A stretch of DNA of 31,901 nt from UBA1764 sp045642565. Its GTDB lineage: Bacteria > Bacillota > Clostridia > Peptostreptococcales > Anaerovoracaceae. Position numbers and translations under genes: made by a program. The DNA is taken from positions 1-31,901 of the forward strand of contig JAZUJE010000025.1 in the NCBI GenBank assembly GCA_045642565.1, in the 5' to 3' direction. Below the pieces are notes generated by a model, which searched no databases, was not told the origin of the DNA, and saw only the letters and a program-made list of their open reading frames with translations. Shown one piece after another: positions 16,239 to 24,188 of the stretch. Numbering within the stretch: the stretch's first letter is position 1; the number at the start of each line of letters is the position of its first letter.

Positions 16239-16748
16239 TTATTTAACTATTCCCATATTATAAGGGTCGAGCTTTTCCATAATCGCATCCTGATTAAGCG
16301 ATTCAGTTTTTAAAATCAATCTCATCCTATCCTGACTCATATCAAATTCAACAAACTGACAATCATCAAGCGGCATATTTTTACCCCAAAACTCTATAAC
16401 ATCCATCGCATCTTCAGATGTAAAAGTAAGCCCTTTAGCAAATTCCATTAATTTAGAAATTGCGTCGTCCGGATTCGGATGTCGTCTTACAGTTGTCGCA
16501 TCGCTCGAGCCTAAAATTATAACATCACTTCCGATAACGGAAATGTCAATGGACTTTCCCCTCATACGAAAAGTAATATCGGCGTTAGTCATCATTTTAA
16601 AATTCTCAACAGCAGCTTTTATATCACCATAAGTATCAGCGACAATAATCATTTGTGCAGCTTCACCATCAGCCTTTATTGAACGCAAACTGTTGCCTTT
16701 TACATTCGCCGGAACCTTCTCAAGTTTTTTTGCTATTTCAAATTCCAT
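16239..16748 (-). CDS. Protein of unknown function (169 residues)
   Basis: A soluble-looking protein with no signal peptide or membrane helix, of mixed alpha/beta character, with segments such as GDIKAAVENFKMMTNADITFRMRG and a Met/Asp-rich C-terminal half. I recognise no family. The start has a GGTGAAG site about 9 nt upstream, located within the end of the preceding CapA-like gene, which it overlaps by 16 bp. It is therefore translated with that gene. It is the last gene of the operon, before a terminator. Confidence 0.7.
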   Translation of the reverse strand: MEFEIAKKLEKVPANVKGNSLRSIKADGEAAQMIIVADTYGDIKAAVENFKMMTNADITFRMRGKSIDISVIGSDVIILGSSDATTVRRHPNPDDAISKLMEFAKGLTFTSEDAMDVIEFWGKNMPLDDCQFVEFDMSQDRMRLILKTESLNQDAIMEKLDPYNMGIVK

Positions 16749-18145
16749 ATAAACTCTTCACCAATTAAATCTTTTATATCTGCCAATGCATCTTTTGCAC
16801 GATTTACATAACCAGCCTTTACAAGGCTTTCATTATTTTCAAACCCAGATATAAGAGGAATAATCACAAAACGAATTCCATTTGCATCTCTATATTTATT
16901 TACCCATGTCGGAACAGCCTTTGCTTCGCAAAGCTGAGTTTCCCACTTAGACCATGAATACCAATCCATATCAGCTTTTTTAGGTTTCTTCGCAAAAATC
17001 TTAAACAGCTTATGATTATATTCATCTTCGGCCTTAAGTTCAAAGCTTGTTCCATAGACTTTATATCCTGAAACGTTTCCATCATGTTTTGCCGACTCTA
17101 AAACATTGATACTAATCTCTTCGCCATCTTTTGCAATCACATAAGATCCATCGTCTACAGGATAAGAAACCAAATCAAAATCAAGCATAGCAATTAAACC
17201 TTGCTCGGTATAATGATTATCTAAAGTCTCGGCCCTTTGATTGGAAATGTAATTGCCTATCGAATAATAAACAGGAACATCATTCACATAAGAGATTTCT
17301 TGAATTACATGCGGATGGCTCGCAACTATTGCATCCGGCTTTGCTTCTGCAATTTTTTCTGCGATATATTCCTGACGTGCATTTGAATGTCTTTGATATT
17401 CATCGCCCCAGTGCAAATAAACAATCGTTATATCCGATCTATCCTGGCACCACTTTACTTCTGCTTTAATATTTTCAATATCCAAATTAAGATAACTTGT
17501 ATCTGCATATTGTCTAAAAGTGTTGTAATAATCTACAGCATCGCTTCTCATTGCGCCGCCATTCATCGTTCTGTTTGTGTCGCCTCTGGATGTTTCATAA
17601 GCATAAGCAACAACACCGATATTAATTACTTCACCATCTTTAACAAGCTGATAAACAATAGAGCGATTCTGATCGGTGTTTGTCCTGCATCCAACAACCT
17701 TAAGCCCTGCATCTTGTAAAACTTCGACAGTTCTTTTCGCCCCATCAAGCCCGCTATCATTCATATGATTGTTAGCAAAAATCCCGATATCTACCCCAGC
17801 ATTTTTAAGTGCACCAGCTAAGCTGTCCGGAGTTCTGAAAGCCGGATACCCGGTATAATCGCCACCGGGAAAAGTACATTCAACATTAGCCATGCAAAGA
17901 TCGGCATCTGACATAATGCTGCTCACATATGAATAGTTATCACTAAAATCATATGATCCATCAGCTTGCTCTGCCGCATTTAGCTGTGGCATATGCGCCA
18001 TAACATCACCGCACATAGCAATGCTTATATGTATAGACTTTTCATCCGGGACAACCCCAATAGAACTAAATTTGGTCTCGCCACAAGAAGCAAGACCAAA
18101 CAGCATAGCAAATATTAAAACTACTACGCAAATTTTTTTCTTCAT
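16733..18145 (-). CDS. CapA family lipoprotein (calcineurin-like phosphatase fold)
   Basis: A 470-residue protein with a lipobox (LASC, Cys21). The family's metal-site motifs are in order: CGDVMAH (45-51), ANVECTFPG (86-94), FANNHMND (123-130), LHWGDEY (244-250), and SHPHV (276-280) followed by YSIGNYISNQ. CapA/PgsA proteins belong to the metallophosphatase superfamily and act on the cell surface, some in poly-gamma-glutamate capsule export; many relatives have no known substrate. No capB or capC genes are nearby, so capsule synthesis cannot be claimed. The gene starts 3 nt after the NifU-domain gene. Confidence 0.88.
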   Translation of the reverse strand: MKKKICVVVLIFAMLFGLASCGETKFSSIGVVPDEKSIHISIAMCGDVMAHMPQLNAAEQADGSYDFSDNYSYVSSIMSDADLCMANVECTFPGGDYTGYPAFRTPDSLAGALKNAGVDIGIFANNHMNDSGLDGAKRTVEVLQDAGLKVVGCRTNTDQNRSIVYQLVKDGEVINIGVVAYAYETSRGDTNRTMNGGAMRSDAVDYYNTFRQYADTSYLNLDIENIKAEVKWCQDRSDITIVYLHWGDEYQRHSNARQEYIAEKIAEAKPDAIVASHPHVIQEISYVNDVPVYYSIGNYISNQRAETLDNHYTEQGLIAMLDFDLVSYPVDDGSYVIAKDGEEISINVLESAKHDGNVSGYKVYGTSFELKAEDEYNHKLFKIFAKKPKKADMDWYSWSKWETQLCEAKAVPTWVNKYRDANGIRFVIIPLISGFENNESLVKAGYVNRAKDALADIKDLIGEEFIWNLK

Positions 18146-18148
18146 AAA

Positions 18149-18376
18149 TTAGTTAACAGCTTCAACAGAAGCAACATCATCAGCAAAAAGTTCTTTTAAA
18201 ATTTGTTCGATTCCGCCCTTTACAGTTGCCTGAGCATGAGGACAGCCCGCACAATGACCTTGCAGTTTTACTTTAACTACTTTATCAGAAGTATATTCAA
18301 CAAATTCTACATCGCCACCATCTCTTTGAAGAAATGGTCTAATCTGCTCTAATGCATCCTTAATCTTTTCTTCCAT
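18149..18376 (-). CDS. NifU C-terminal domain protein (Fe-S cluster carrier)
   Basis: A 75-residue single-domain protein with RPFLQRDGGDVEFVEY near the N-terminus and GHCAGCPHAQATVKGGIE containing the CxxC pair Cys42 and Cys45. This is the Nfu-type scaffold or carrier of [4Fe-4S] clusters. The ATG overlaps the stop of the upstream binding-protein gene by one base. The presence of a cytoplasmic Fe-S carrier in an operon of surface lipoproteins is unexplained. It could serve Fe-S enzymes such as Rnf, but nothing here links them directly. Confidence 0.92.
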   Translation of the reverse strand: MEEKIKDALEQIRPFLQRDGGDVEFVEYTSDKVVKVKLQGHCAGCPHAQATVKGGIEQILKELFADDVASVEAVN

Positions 18377-19731
18377 TATGCTTTCTCCTTATATTTCTTT
18401 TCTAAAGTTTTGCTCCATACCGGAACAGCTGTATATTCGGCTTTAATCTTTCCGTTCACTACTCGTTCAATAACTACATCTTTTACAGGGTCACCGTTTC
18501 CGGCTCTAAATGTTATGCTTCCGGTCGAACAAACAAGTTCACGAATTCTGCTCATAGCATATTGCAGATTCTCACTGTTTCCAGCACCACCGGCATCTTC
18601 AATTGCTTTAAGCGCTAATAAATATGCATCAAACCCAAGAGCCATAGCTTCGCTTGGTGTAGTTGTTTTATAATAGCTCTTTACCGCAGTAAGGAAAGTT
18701 TCTGTCATTTCTGTTGCCGCAGCCGCTTTATCAAAAGCAGCTACATATGCCACGCCTTCAAGATGATTTGAATTCTTTCTTTCGGCATCTTCTGAAGCCT
18801 GCAATATATTAGCCCAATCGCTGGCGCCTACCCATTCAAAATAGTATCCTTTTTTATAGGCTTCATAAATTACACGCTCGCCTTCGTCAGCAGCTGATGG
18901 GAAAAATACAGCTTTAACTCCGGCCTCTTTAAAGCGATCAAAATAAGGGCTCATATCAACTGCACCCGACCCATTATATTCATAAACCTGAACATAATTA
19001 TCGCTTCCGTAAACCTCTTGAATCTTTGCCTGGAATCTTTCAATTAAGGCCGTAGCACGTTCGTCATCACTCTTCTTTAAAACAGCACAAGTGACAGGCT
19101 CATAATCATTATAATTCTGAGAAATATTTCCTGTATATTCACCCGCTGCTTTAAGCTCTTCCTCTTTAAGCAAAATAGGTAAATGCTCGATGATATATTT
19201 TGCAGCACCATTACCTTGAAAAGCATCTACAACGTCAACTCTAAAGAAATAATCTGTTGTAGTTGTAATTAAAGGATTAGTGCAACTTGGGCAAACACAT
19301 ACAACTTTGTTTTCTTCAAAGATATCTGTTGCAGCCATAGTCAAAATATTGCTGTAACTACCAATAACGATGTTGCATCCGGAATCAACCAATGCCTGAG
19401 CTGCATCTACTGCATATTCAGGCTCTGAATGATTGTCTTCAAAGACAAGCTCTACAGTCTGATCAAGAACCTTAGGGAACAATTTATTAGCCAATCTTAT
19501 TCCGCGAATCTCGTCCTCGGCATCAGCGGCATATTTTCCCGTTTGCGGTTCAAAAACCCCAATCTTAATAGAGTTTTTATCTAACTCCGCAGTAATCTTT
19601 TCCCCGTTTATGGTTTTTATGAAATTGTTTAAAGTTTGAGAAACGCCAAGCTCATCCAAAATGCTTGCATCACAAGCACAAAGGCCAATCAGCATGGCTA
19701 AGCTCAAAATTATACATAATACTTTTTTCAT
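18376..19731 (-). CDS. Branched-chain-amino-acid-type ABC substrate-binding lipoprotein (orphan)
   Basis: A 451-residue protein with a lipobox (LCAC, Cys20), followed by a type I periplasmic-binding fold of the LivJ/ANF-receptor family: KIGVFEPQTGKYA near residue 55, LVFEDNHSEPEYAVDAAQALV, and VIGSYSNILTMA. A longer frame to 19785 runs through the upstream terminator and is rejected. The chosen ATG follows an extended -10 element by only 9 nt. No permease or ATPase gene of the amino-acid type is in the window. It either feeds a transporter encoded elsewhere or acts as a sensor. Confidence 0.85.
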   Translation of the reverse strand: MKKVLCIILSLAMLIGLCACDASILDELGVSQTLNNFIKTINGEKITAELDKNSIKIGVFEPQTGKYAADAEDEIRGIRLANKLFPKVLDQTVELVFEDNHSEPEYAVDAAQALVDSGCNIVIGSYSNILTMAATDIFEENKVVCVCPSCTNPLITTTTDYFFRVDVVDAFQGNGAAKYIIEHLPILLKEEELKAAGEYTGNISQNYNDYEPVTCAVLKKSDDERATALIERFQAKIQEVYGSDNYVQVYEYNGSGAVDMSPYFDRFKEAGVKAVFFPSAADEGERVIYEAYKKGYYFEWVGASDWANILQASEDAERKNSNHLEGVAYVAAFDKAAAATEMTETFLTAVKSYYKTTTPSEAMALGFDAYLLALKAIEDAGGAGNSENLQYAMSRIRELVCSTGSITFRAGNGDPVKDVVIERVVNGKIKAEYTAVPVWSKTLEKKYKEKA

Positions 19732-19740
19732 AACCCTTAT

Positions 19741-19749
19741 ATTATAGCA
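19741..19749 (-). promoter_or_regulatory. Extended -10 promoter element of the binding-protein operon
   Basis: On the minus strand TGCTATAAT (extended -10 plus perfect -10) ends 9 nt before the ATG at 19731. The -35 region is only a T-run. Initiation at the usual distance would leave a leader of about 2-3 nt, so the message may be leaderless or nearly so; an AAGGG lies within those bases. Confidence 0.5.
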
Positions 19750-19762
19750 TAATTTGAGGTAT

Positions 19763-19803
19763 AAAAAAACCGGTGTCCACTTCAAAGAAATGAAACACCG
19801 GTT
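19763..19803 (-). terminator. Rho-independent terminator after the cps/SLH operon
   Basis: A 9-bp AACCGGTGT/ACACCGGTT stem (19768-19776 with 19795-19803) has a further small inner stem, followed on the minus strand by a T-run. It ends the operon of 19813-24136. Confidence 0.85.
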
Positions 19804-19812
19804 AGATACCCA

Positions 19813-20955
19813 TTATTTAGTATAATTGTAGAACACTTGAGCAAGCTCTGCCCTCGAGCAAAGCGCTGTCGGAGCCAAAAGCTTAACCCCATTATTTAGA
19901 CGGCCATTGATATATTTGTTATATACAGCCCATTTTACAGGCTCTACAGCATATCTTGAAACCTCAGCTGCATCTTTAAATCCATCTAAGCTTCCTTGAG
20001 TCAAATCGCCGCCCTTAAATTTTGTATAACGATACAGCATAGCAGCAAGTTGTTCTCTGGTTATAGGGTCTTCCGGGCCAAAATATTCTTCAGTATACCC
20101 GGTTACAATACCATTGGCATAAGCCCATGCTATTCCCTCTTTGTACCAGTTCTGACTTAAGTCTATAAACGGTGCCGGAGTTTTAAACTCAGGAGATCCT
20201 TCCAATCTATAAATCATAACGGCAACCATACCTCTGGTTGTGATAATATTCGGTCCAAATTTATCGGCCGCAACACCATTCATATATCCTTTGTCCGCAC
20301 AATACATAACGGCATCATAATACCAATCACTTGTGCTGATATCTATAAATAGACGAGATGGTACAACCGGTTCTACAGGTTTAGATGGGGAAGGACTTGG
20401 TGGAATAATAGGCCAGATAGGGTCTTTGCCATTAGGCTCATCACCAACCAAAACAACAACTTTTCCAAAACTTTCAAAGTTTGCTGTTACCGTTCCATTA
20501 GAAGCAGTTGCCTCAACCACATTCCATGTTCCACTTGCATCCTGAACCAAAATAACAACAGTATCAGTAGCTTTCACGCCATCAACTTTGAAAGTCATTT
20601 CTACAGGATAAGTTGGACTAATATATGGAGTTTCACTAAATTTAAAAAGTTCTCCGGAAACAGAATAATTTGTAATCAGATTATCTACATCAGTTTTAAG
20701 ACCTAAACCACTGACAAAATTTTCAGCAGAGCCTGCGGCTTGTAAAGCTTGTACAACAAAGTCTCCTTCTGAAAGATAAGCGGCATAAATTTGTCCATCG
20801 CCATTTTGGGAAACAGTTTTTCCGTCATCATCTTTAGCAATAACAATAATGTCACCGCCGTCATAATCTATATTCATTTCCTCTTCTGCAAAGATACAAA
20901 TCGAAGCAGATAAAATCATAGCAAGTATAAGTAATATGCTCAGAATTTTCTTCAT
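19813..20955 (-). CDS. SLH-domain surface protein (380 residues)
   Basis: The signal peptide is about residues 1-23 (cleavage near FA-EEE). An N-terminal domain of about 145 residues shows a beta-rich pattern (VEMTFKVDGVKATDTVVILV, then GTVTANFESFGKVVVLVG). A Pro-rich linker lies at about 179-200. Three SLH domains follow at about 201-252, 261-312 and 323-378, recognisable by the TR-G/EQLAAMLYR-type ends. SLH domains bind pyruvylated secondary cell-wall polymer and hold the protein on the surface. It is the last gene of the polysaccharide-regulator operon, overlapping the kinase gene by 4 bp, so its synthesis is tied to that module. The target of the N-terminal domain is unknown. Confidence 0.9.
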   Translation of the reverse strand: MKKILSILLILAMILSASICIFAEEEMNIDYDGGDIIVIAKDDDGKTVSQNGDGQIYAAYLSEGDFVVQALQAAGSAENFVSGLGLKTDVDNLITNYSVSGELFKFSETPYISPTYPVEMTFKVDGVKATDTVVILVQDASGTWNVVEATASNGTVTANFESFGKVVVLVGDEPNGKDPIWPIIPPSPSPSKPVEPVVPSRLFIDISTSDWYYDAVMYCADKGYMNGVAADKFGPNIITTRGMVAVMIYRLEGSPEFKTPAPFIDLSQNWYKEGIAWAYANGIVTGYTEEYFGPEDPITREQLAAMLYRYTKFKGGDLTQGSLDGFKDAAEVSRYAVEPVKWAVYNKYINGRLNNGVKLLAPTALCSRAELAQVFYNYTK

Positions 20956-21698
20956 TTTTTCTTTTCCTTCCTGTGGCGAGCTTCATCACTGTAGTAATAA
21001 TAACCGTGATAATAGCCATGATAATAGCCACCATAGTACTTACCATAATAAGCAGGATTCTTAAGATTAACTCTGTTGACAACAACGCCCATAAGCGCGC
21101 ATCCGGCAGATTCAAGTTGCTTTAACGAGCTTGCAATTAAGCCTCTTGGAGTAACGCCGCCTCTTACAACCAGAAGTGCACCATCGCAATGACTTGCAAT
21201 CAAGTCACCATCGGAAATGTTTGCCATCGGCGGAGTATCAACAATAACATAATCAAGCTGTTCTGACAAAGAATTTAATAATGCCGGAAATCTTTCGCTT
21301 TGGAATAACAAAGCCGGATTAACAGCTGTTCTAAATACAGGAACAAAATAAAGCCCCTTGTAATTGGTAGAATAAATTACATCATTAATATTTGCTTTTC
21401 CGGCAAGATATTGCAAAAGTCCATCAGGATTTTCATCTTCGGTTTTAAGACCAAATTTTGTGCGAAGCTGTGACTTTCTTATATCAGCATCAACAACGCC
21501 AACTTTATATCCGGCTTCTGCAAGAAGTATTGCTAAATTTACAGCAATAAAAGATTTACCTTCAGCAGCAATACTTGAAGTGACAACTATTTTTTTAAAT
21601 TGTTCCCCGCAAAATGAAAAGTTTACACGAAGCCTGTTCAACGCTTCTCTTGCGCCATAGTCAAGTTCACTTGGGACAGTAATTTCTAAATGCTTCAT
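20952..21698 (-). CDS. cpsD: CpsD/CapB-type bacterial tyrosine kinase (BY-kinase)
   Basis: A 248-residue P-loop kinase. Walker A is SSIAAEGKS (41-49, Lys48), Walker A' is VGVVDADIRKSQ (66-77), and Walker B is VIVDTPP (151-157). The C-terminal tail carries a dense cluster of 12 tyrosines (217-236, built on GYYH repeats), the expected autophosphorylation site. It works with the Wzz-type membrane protein encoded just upstream (4-bp overlap), whose cytoplasmic end activates it, and with the CpsB-type phosphatase. Together they usually control chain length and export of capsular or exopolysaccharide. Confidence 0.93.
   Translation of the reverse strand: MKHLEITVPSELDYGAREALNRLRVNFSFCGEQFKKIVVTSSIAAEGKSFIAVNLAILLAEAGYKVGVVDADIRKSQLRTKFGLKTEDENPDGLLQYLAGKANINDVIYSTNYKGLYFVPVFRTAVNPALLFQSERFPALLNSLSEQLDYVIVDTPPMANISDGDLIASHCDGALLVVRGGVTPRGLIASSLKQLESAGCALMGVVVNRVNLKNPAYYGKYYGGYYHGYYHGYYYYSDEARHRKEKKK
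20994..21029 (-). repeat. 12-bp tandem repeat coding the GYYH tail
   Basis: Three consecutive near-identical 12-bp units (GGC TAT TAT CAY type) lie in the kinase gene, coding residues about 224-235. Gain or loss of a unit keeps the frame and would change the number of tyrosines. Confidence 0.7.
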
Positions 21699-22405
21699 TT
21701 CTTGTGCCCCTTCTTTGGTTCAACTTCAGGTATAAGTGTAAGTGGAGTAATATTGAAATATCTTTCAAGATCTTCTGATGTCTTGATAGTATCATCAAGA
21801 AGATGTCTAATTACACAAATTATAAAATAAACACCGGCTAAAGCCACAGCCCCTATTATGCAATTCTTTGTAAGATTCGGGCCTGATGGTTCTTGCGGAA
21901 GTACAGCGTCTTCTGCGATATGAGGCTTATTACTTTCCATAACCTCCGGAAGCCACGATACGGCAAGCTCTGCCATCTTGTTTGCAACATTTCTCGAAAG
22001 CTTTGGATCGGTGGTAGTAGCTGTAATCTTAATAATACGAGTATTAGTCGGGTTGCTGATACTAATCATTTCGCTTAATGTTGCCGCATCAATATCAAGC
22101 CCAAGATTCCTTGCGCAAGATTCAAGCATAGGTCTGCTTAAGATTAATTCTTTATAATCCTGAGTCAGATTTGCACCAATCTGCAAATCTGTTAAGTTTA
22201 CAACAGAATCAGAAGATGCCGAAACAATATAAAGCTTACTCGTAGCCTTGTATGTAGGGTCCACTAAAAAATGAGTGTACGAACCGGCTATAATAGCTCC
22301 GAGCACAGCAAATAAAATAATAAATTTTAGTTTTGCAAGGAAGAGATACCAAAGTTCGACTAAATCGATCTCATATTCTTCCCTATTCATTTTCTGGTTA
22401 TTCAT
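21695..22405 (-). CDS. Wzz/CpsC-type polysaccharide chain-length and kinase-activator protein
   Basis: A 236-residue protein with the Wzz topology: cytoplasmic N-terminus with YEIDLVELWYLFLAK, helix 1 at about 28-47, an extracytoplasmic domain with STSKLYIVS-like start (about 50-178) ending in the Pro-rich QEPSGPN, helix 2 at about 180-200, and a short cytoplasmic tail that should activate the BY-kinase encoded next. It overlaps the kinase gene by 4 bp and follows the LCP gene by 26 bp. Confidence 0.9.
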   Translation of the reverse strand: MNNQKMNREEYEIDLVELWYLFLAKLKFIILFAVLGAIIAGSYTHFLVDPTYKATSKLYIVSASSDSVVNLTDLQIGANLTQDYKELILSRPMLESCARNLGLDIDAATLSEMISISNPTNTRIIKITATTTDPKLSRNVANKMAELAVSWLPEVMESNKPHIAEDAVLPQEPSGPNLTKNCIIGAVALAGVYFIICVIRHLLDDTIKTSEDLERYFNITPLTLIPEVEPKKGHKK

Positions 22406-22431
22406 AATAATTAATTATTACATTTATATCC

Positions 22432-23451
22432 TTAATTTTCAAGGGCAAAGAGTTCTTTTAACATTTTTTGTAAATCGCTCTCGTCAACCTCAAAAATATT
22501 AAACCTATTGCCATCGCTACCGATAACCCAGCTTTCCGTACCGGCGATAGTTCTTATTCCGCCATCAGTATAGCCAAGAGCTTTTGCCGCAATATTGCAA
22601 ATATCGCCCTTGCTCATATCACTGACAATATAATTTTCAGCGCTATTATATATATCATTTATAAGTGCCGAGTGACTATGCAGCTGATTCTTTGTCTCAT
22701 TAATAAATGACCCAAGAAAACTGCGCTGTCTGTCCATTCGGCCGCTGTTAGCTTCATCACCGACTCCGGTTCTTGCACGGCAAAACTTATAAGCCTGCTG
22801 GCCCGTCATATGTAAAATACTTCCGGCAACAAAGTTTTCGTCGATATTTGTCATATCATAGTTAACAGGAACATCAAGCCCGCCCAAGACATCAACTGCC
22901 GGAGCAATCCCGTCATAATAAAGAGCTACATATCCCGAAAACTCTAAACCATGAAGAAAATTCGAAATGGTTCGCTCGGCATTGATACAGCTATCATCCA
23001 AACCGCTTCCCAAAGAAAAAGCCCTGGTTAAGCGATCCTTTTTTGTACTCATAGGATTTCCGTAAAAATCAGGAACAATAATATCTGTATAGGTATCACG
23101 ATTTAATTGCAAAATCGTGAATTTTTTTGCGCTGTTATCAAGAGCTAAAATATAAATACCATCACTTTGGCCACCGCCGGATGTGGTCCCTACAGAATCA
23201 GCTTCGCCGCTGCGGTCTATGCCCAAAATTAAATAAGCCTTTACATCTCGGCTTTCATCCTTATGAAAAGACTCTATCATATCTTCAACGCCACGGGTTT
23301 CTTCATCGACATCAGCATCTGTCAGTTCTTGCATAGAATTCGGCTTGTCGTTTTCGGCACTATTAAATTGCCCTTCTTTTTTGCAAGAACAGCAAAGCAA
23401 AAGCATAGCAATTATTAAATTAAATATTAATAATCTTTTGAGCGCTCTCAT
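22432..23451 (-). CDS. LytR-CpsA-Psr (LCP) family glycopolymer transferase, lipoprotein-like
   Basis: A 339-residue protein. The LCP domain (about 71-255) shows LILGIDRSGE (Asp79, Arg80), GQSDGIYIL (Asp97), LQLNRDTYTD (Arg118, Asp119), KKDRLTRAFSLG, KFCRARTGVGDEANSGRMDRQRSFL. These are the acidic and arginine residues that bind pyrophosphate-linked lipid substrates. LCP enzymes attach polysaccharides or teichoic acids to peptidoglycan. The N-terminus ends in LLLCCSC, a lipobox-like cysteine cluster, where most LCP proteins have a plain membrane anchor. The start overlaps the phosphatase gene by 32 bp. The final part (about 280-330) resembles a LytR C-terminal extension. Confidence 0.88.
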   Translation of the reverse strand: MRALKRLLIFNLIIAMLLLCCSCKKEGQFNSAENDKPNSMQELTDADVDEETRGVEDMIESFHKDESRDVKAYLILGIDRSGEADSVGTTSGGGQSDGIYILALDNSAKKFTILQLNRDTYTDIIVPDFYGNPMSTKKDRLTRAFSLGSGLDDSCINAERTISNFLHGLEFSGYVALYYDGIAPAVDVLGGLDVPVNYDMTNIDENFVAGSILHMTGQQAYKFCRARTGVGDEANSGRMDRQRSFLGSFINETKNQLHSHSALINDIYNSAENYIVSDMSKGDICNIAAKALGYTDGGIRTIAGTESWVIGSDGNRFNIFEVDESDLQKMLKELFALEN

Positions 23452-24136
23452 CTATCTCTCTTAATTTTCTTTCACCAAGTTTAGATTTAATTACAGCTCT
23501 TGCCACATCTATACAAGGCTTTCTAAAAGACATGTTATGTGCATCGCTACCTATTACATGCGACTTACCTTCTGCAAACATTTTAAGAACTTTTTGCCTC
23601 ATTATAGGTGTTCGCAAAGCCCCGGCGTTAATTTGAATATATACAGGAAGTTCAAACAGCATAGTAGCGATATCCTCTTTTTGCAATCCTATATAACGCT
23701 CGCAATGGGCAATAATTACATTGAAATTTCTGCTGTATGTCAAGTTAGCCAAAGCATCAATCTCTTCTCTTGTCCATCTTCTGAAAGGAAGTTCCATTAA
23801 CAAAGCGTTGCTTCCTTCTATACGAAGTTTATTTATATCTTTAAGTTTTTCTATTTCAAAAGAATAAGCGATTTCGGCGCCAAGCAAAATTTTCGGAACA
23901 TCCCGTCCTTCGGATAAACCCCTGCTAAGCAATGCATCTCTAAGACTTAAAACCGCTATAGATCTGTCCGCAAGAAAGCCCCGAACACTTCTTTTCAGCG
24001 CATAAAAATGAGGGCTGGCCACTACAAAATCTGTGCCCTGCCTCTTCATTTCTAAGAGCATATCAATCGACATATCGGTTGATTCACTGCCGTCATCTAT
24101 ATTTGGAAGTATGTGGGAATGAAAATCTACTACCAT
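23420..24136 (-). CDS. cpsB: CpsB/CapC-type PHP-fold tyrosine-protein phosphatase
   Basis: A 238-residue manganese-dependent phosphatase of the PHP superfamily: DFHSHILPNIDDG (His6, His8, Asp14), SPHFY (His43), GAEIAY (Glu88), AHCERY (His144) and GSDAHNM (Asp198, His200), all in the expected order. It dephosphorylates the BY-kinase tail. It is the first gene of the five-gene operon. No Shine-Dalgarno sequence precedes the ATG; a consensus promoter ends 6 nt before it, so the message is probably leaderless. Confidence 0.93.
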   Translation of the reverse strand: MVVDFHSHILPNIDDGSESTDMSIDMLLEMKRQGTDFVVASPHFYALKRSVRGFLADRSIAVLSLRDALLSRGLSEGRDVPKILLGAEIAYSFEIEKLKDINKLRIEGSNALLMELPFRRWTREEIDALANLTYSRNFNVIIAHCERYIGLQKEDIATMLFELPVYIQINAGALRTPIMRQKVLKMFAEGKSHVIGSDAHNMSFRKPCIDVARAVIKSKLGERKLREIDESAQKIINI

Positions 24137-24142
24137 ATTTAC

Positions 24143-24171
24143 AGTATATCATATTACAATATTTACATCAA
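24143..24171 (-). promoter_or_regulatory. Promoter of the cps-regulator operon, probably leaderless
   Basis: On the minus strand TTGATG (24166-24171) and TATACT (24143-24148) are spaced by 17 bp, with an extended -10 TG at the right place. The -10 ends 6 nt before the ATG of the phosphatase gene, so initiation falls at or next to the start codon. Confidence 0.65.
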
Positions 24172-24188
24172 AGCGAAAGGAGGATCAT

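Noticed and set aside
19732..19785. Longer N-terminus of the binding lipoprotein
   Set aside because: It would start within the upstream terminator and put 18 hydrophilic/mixed residues before a complete lipoprotein signal peptide.
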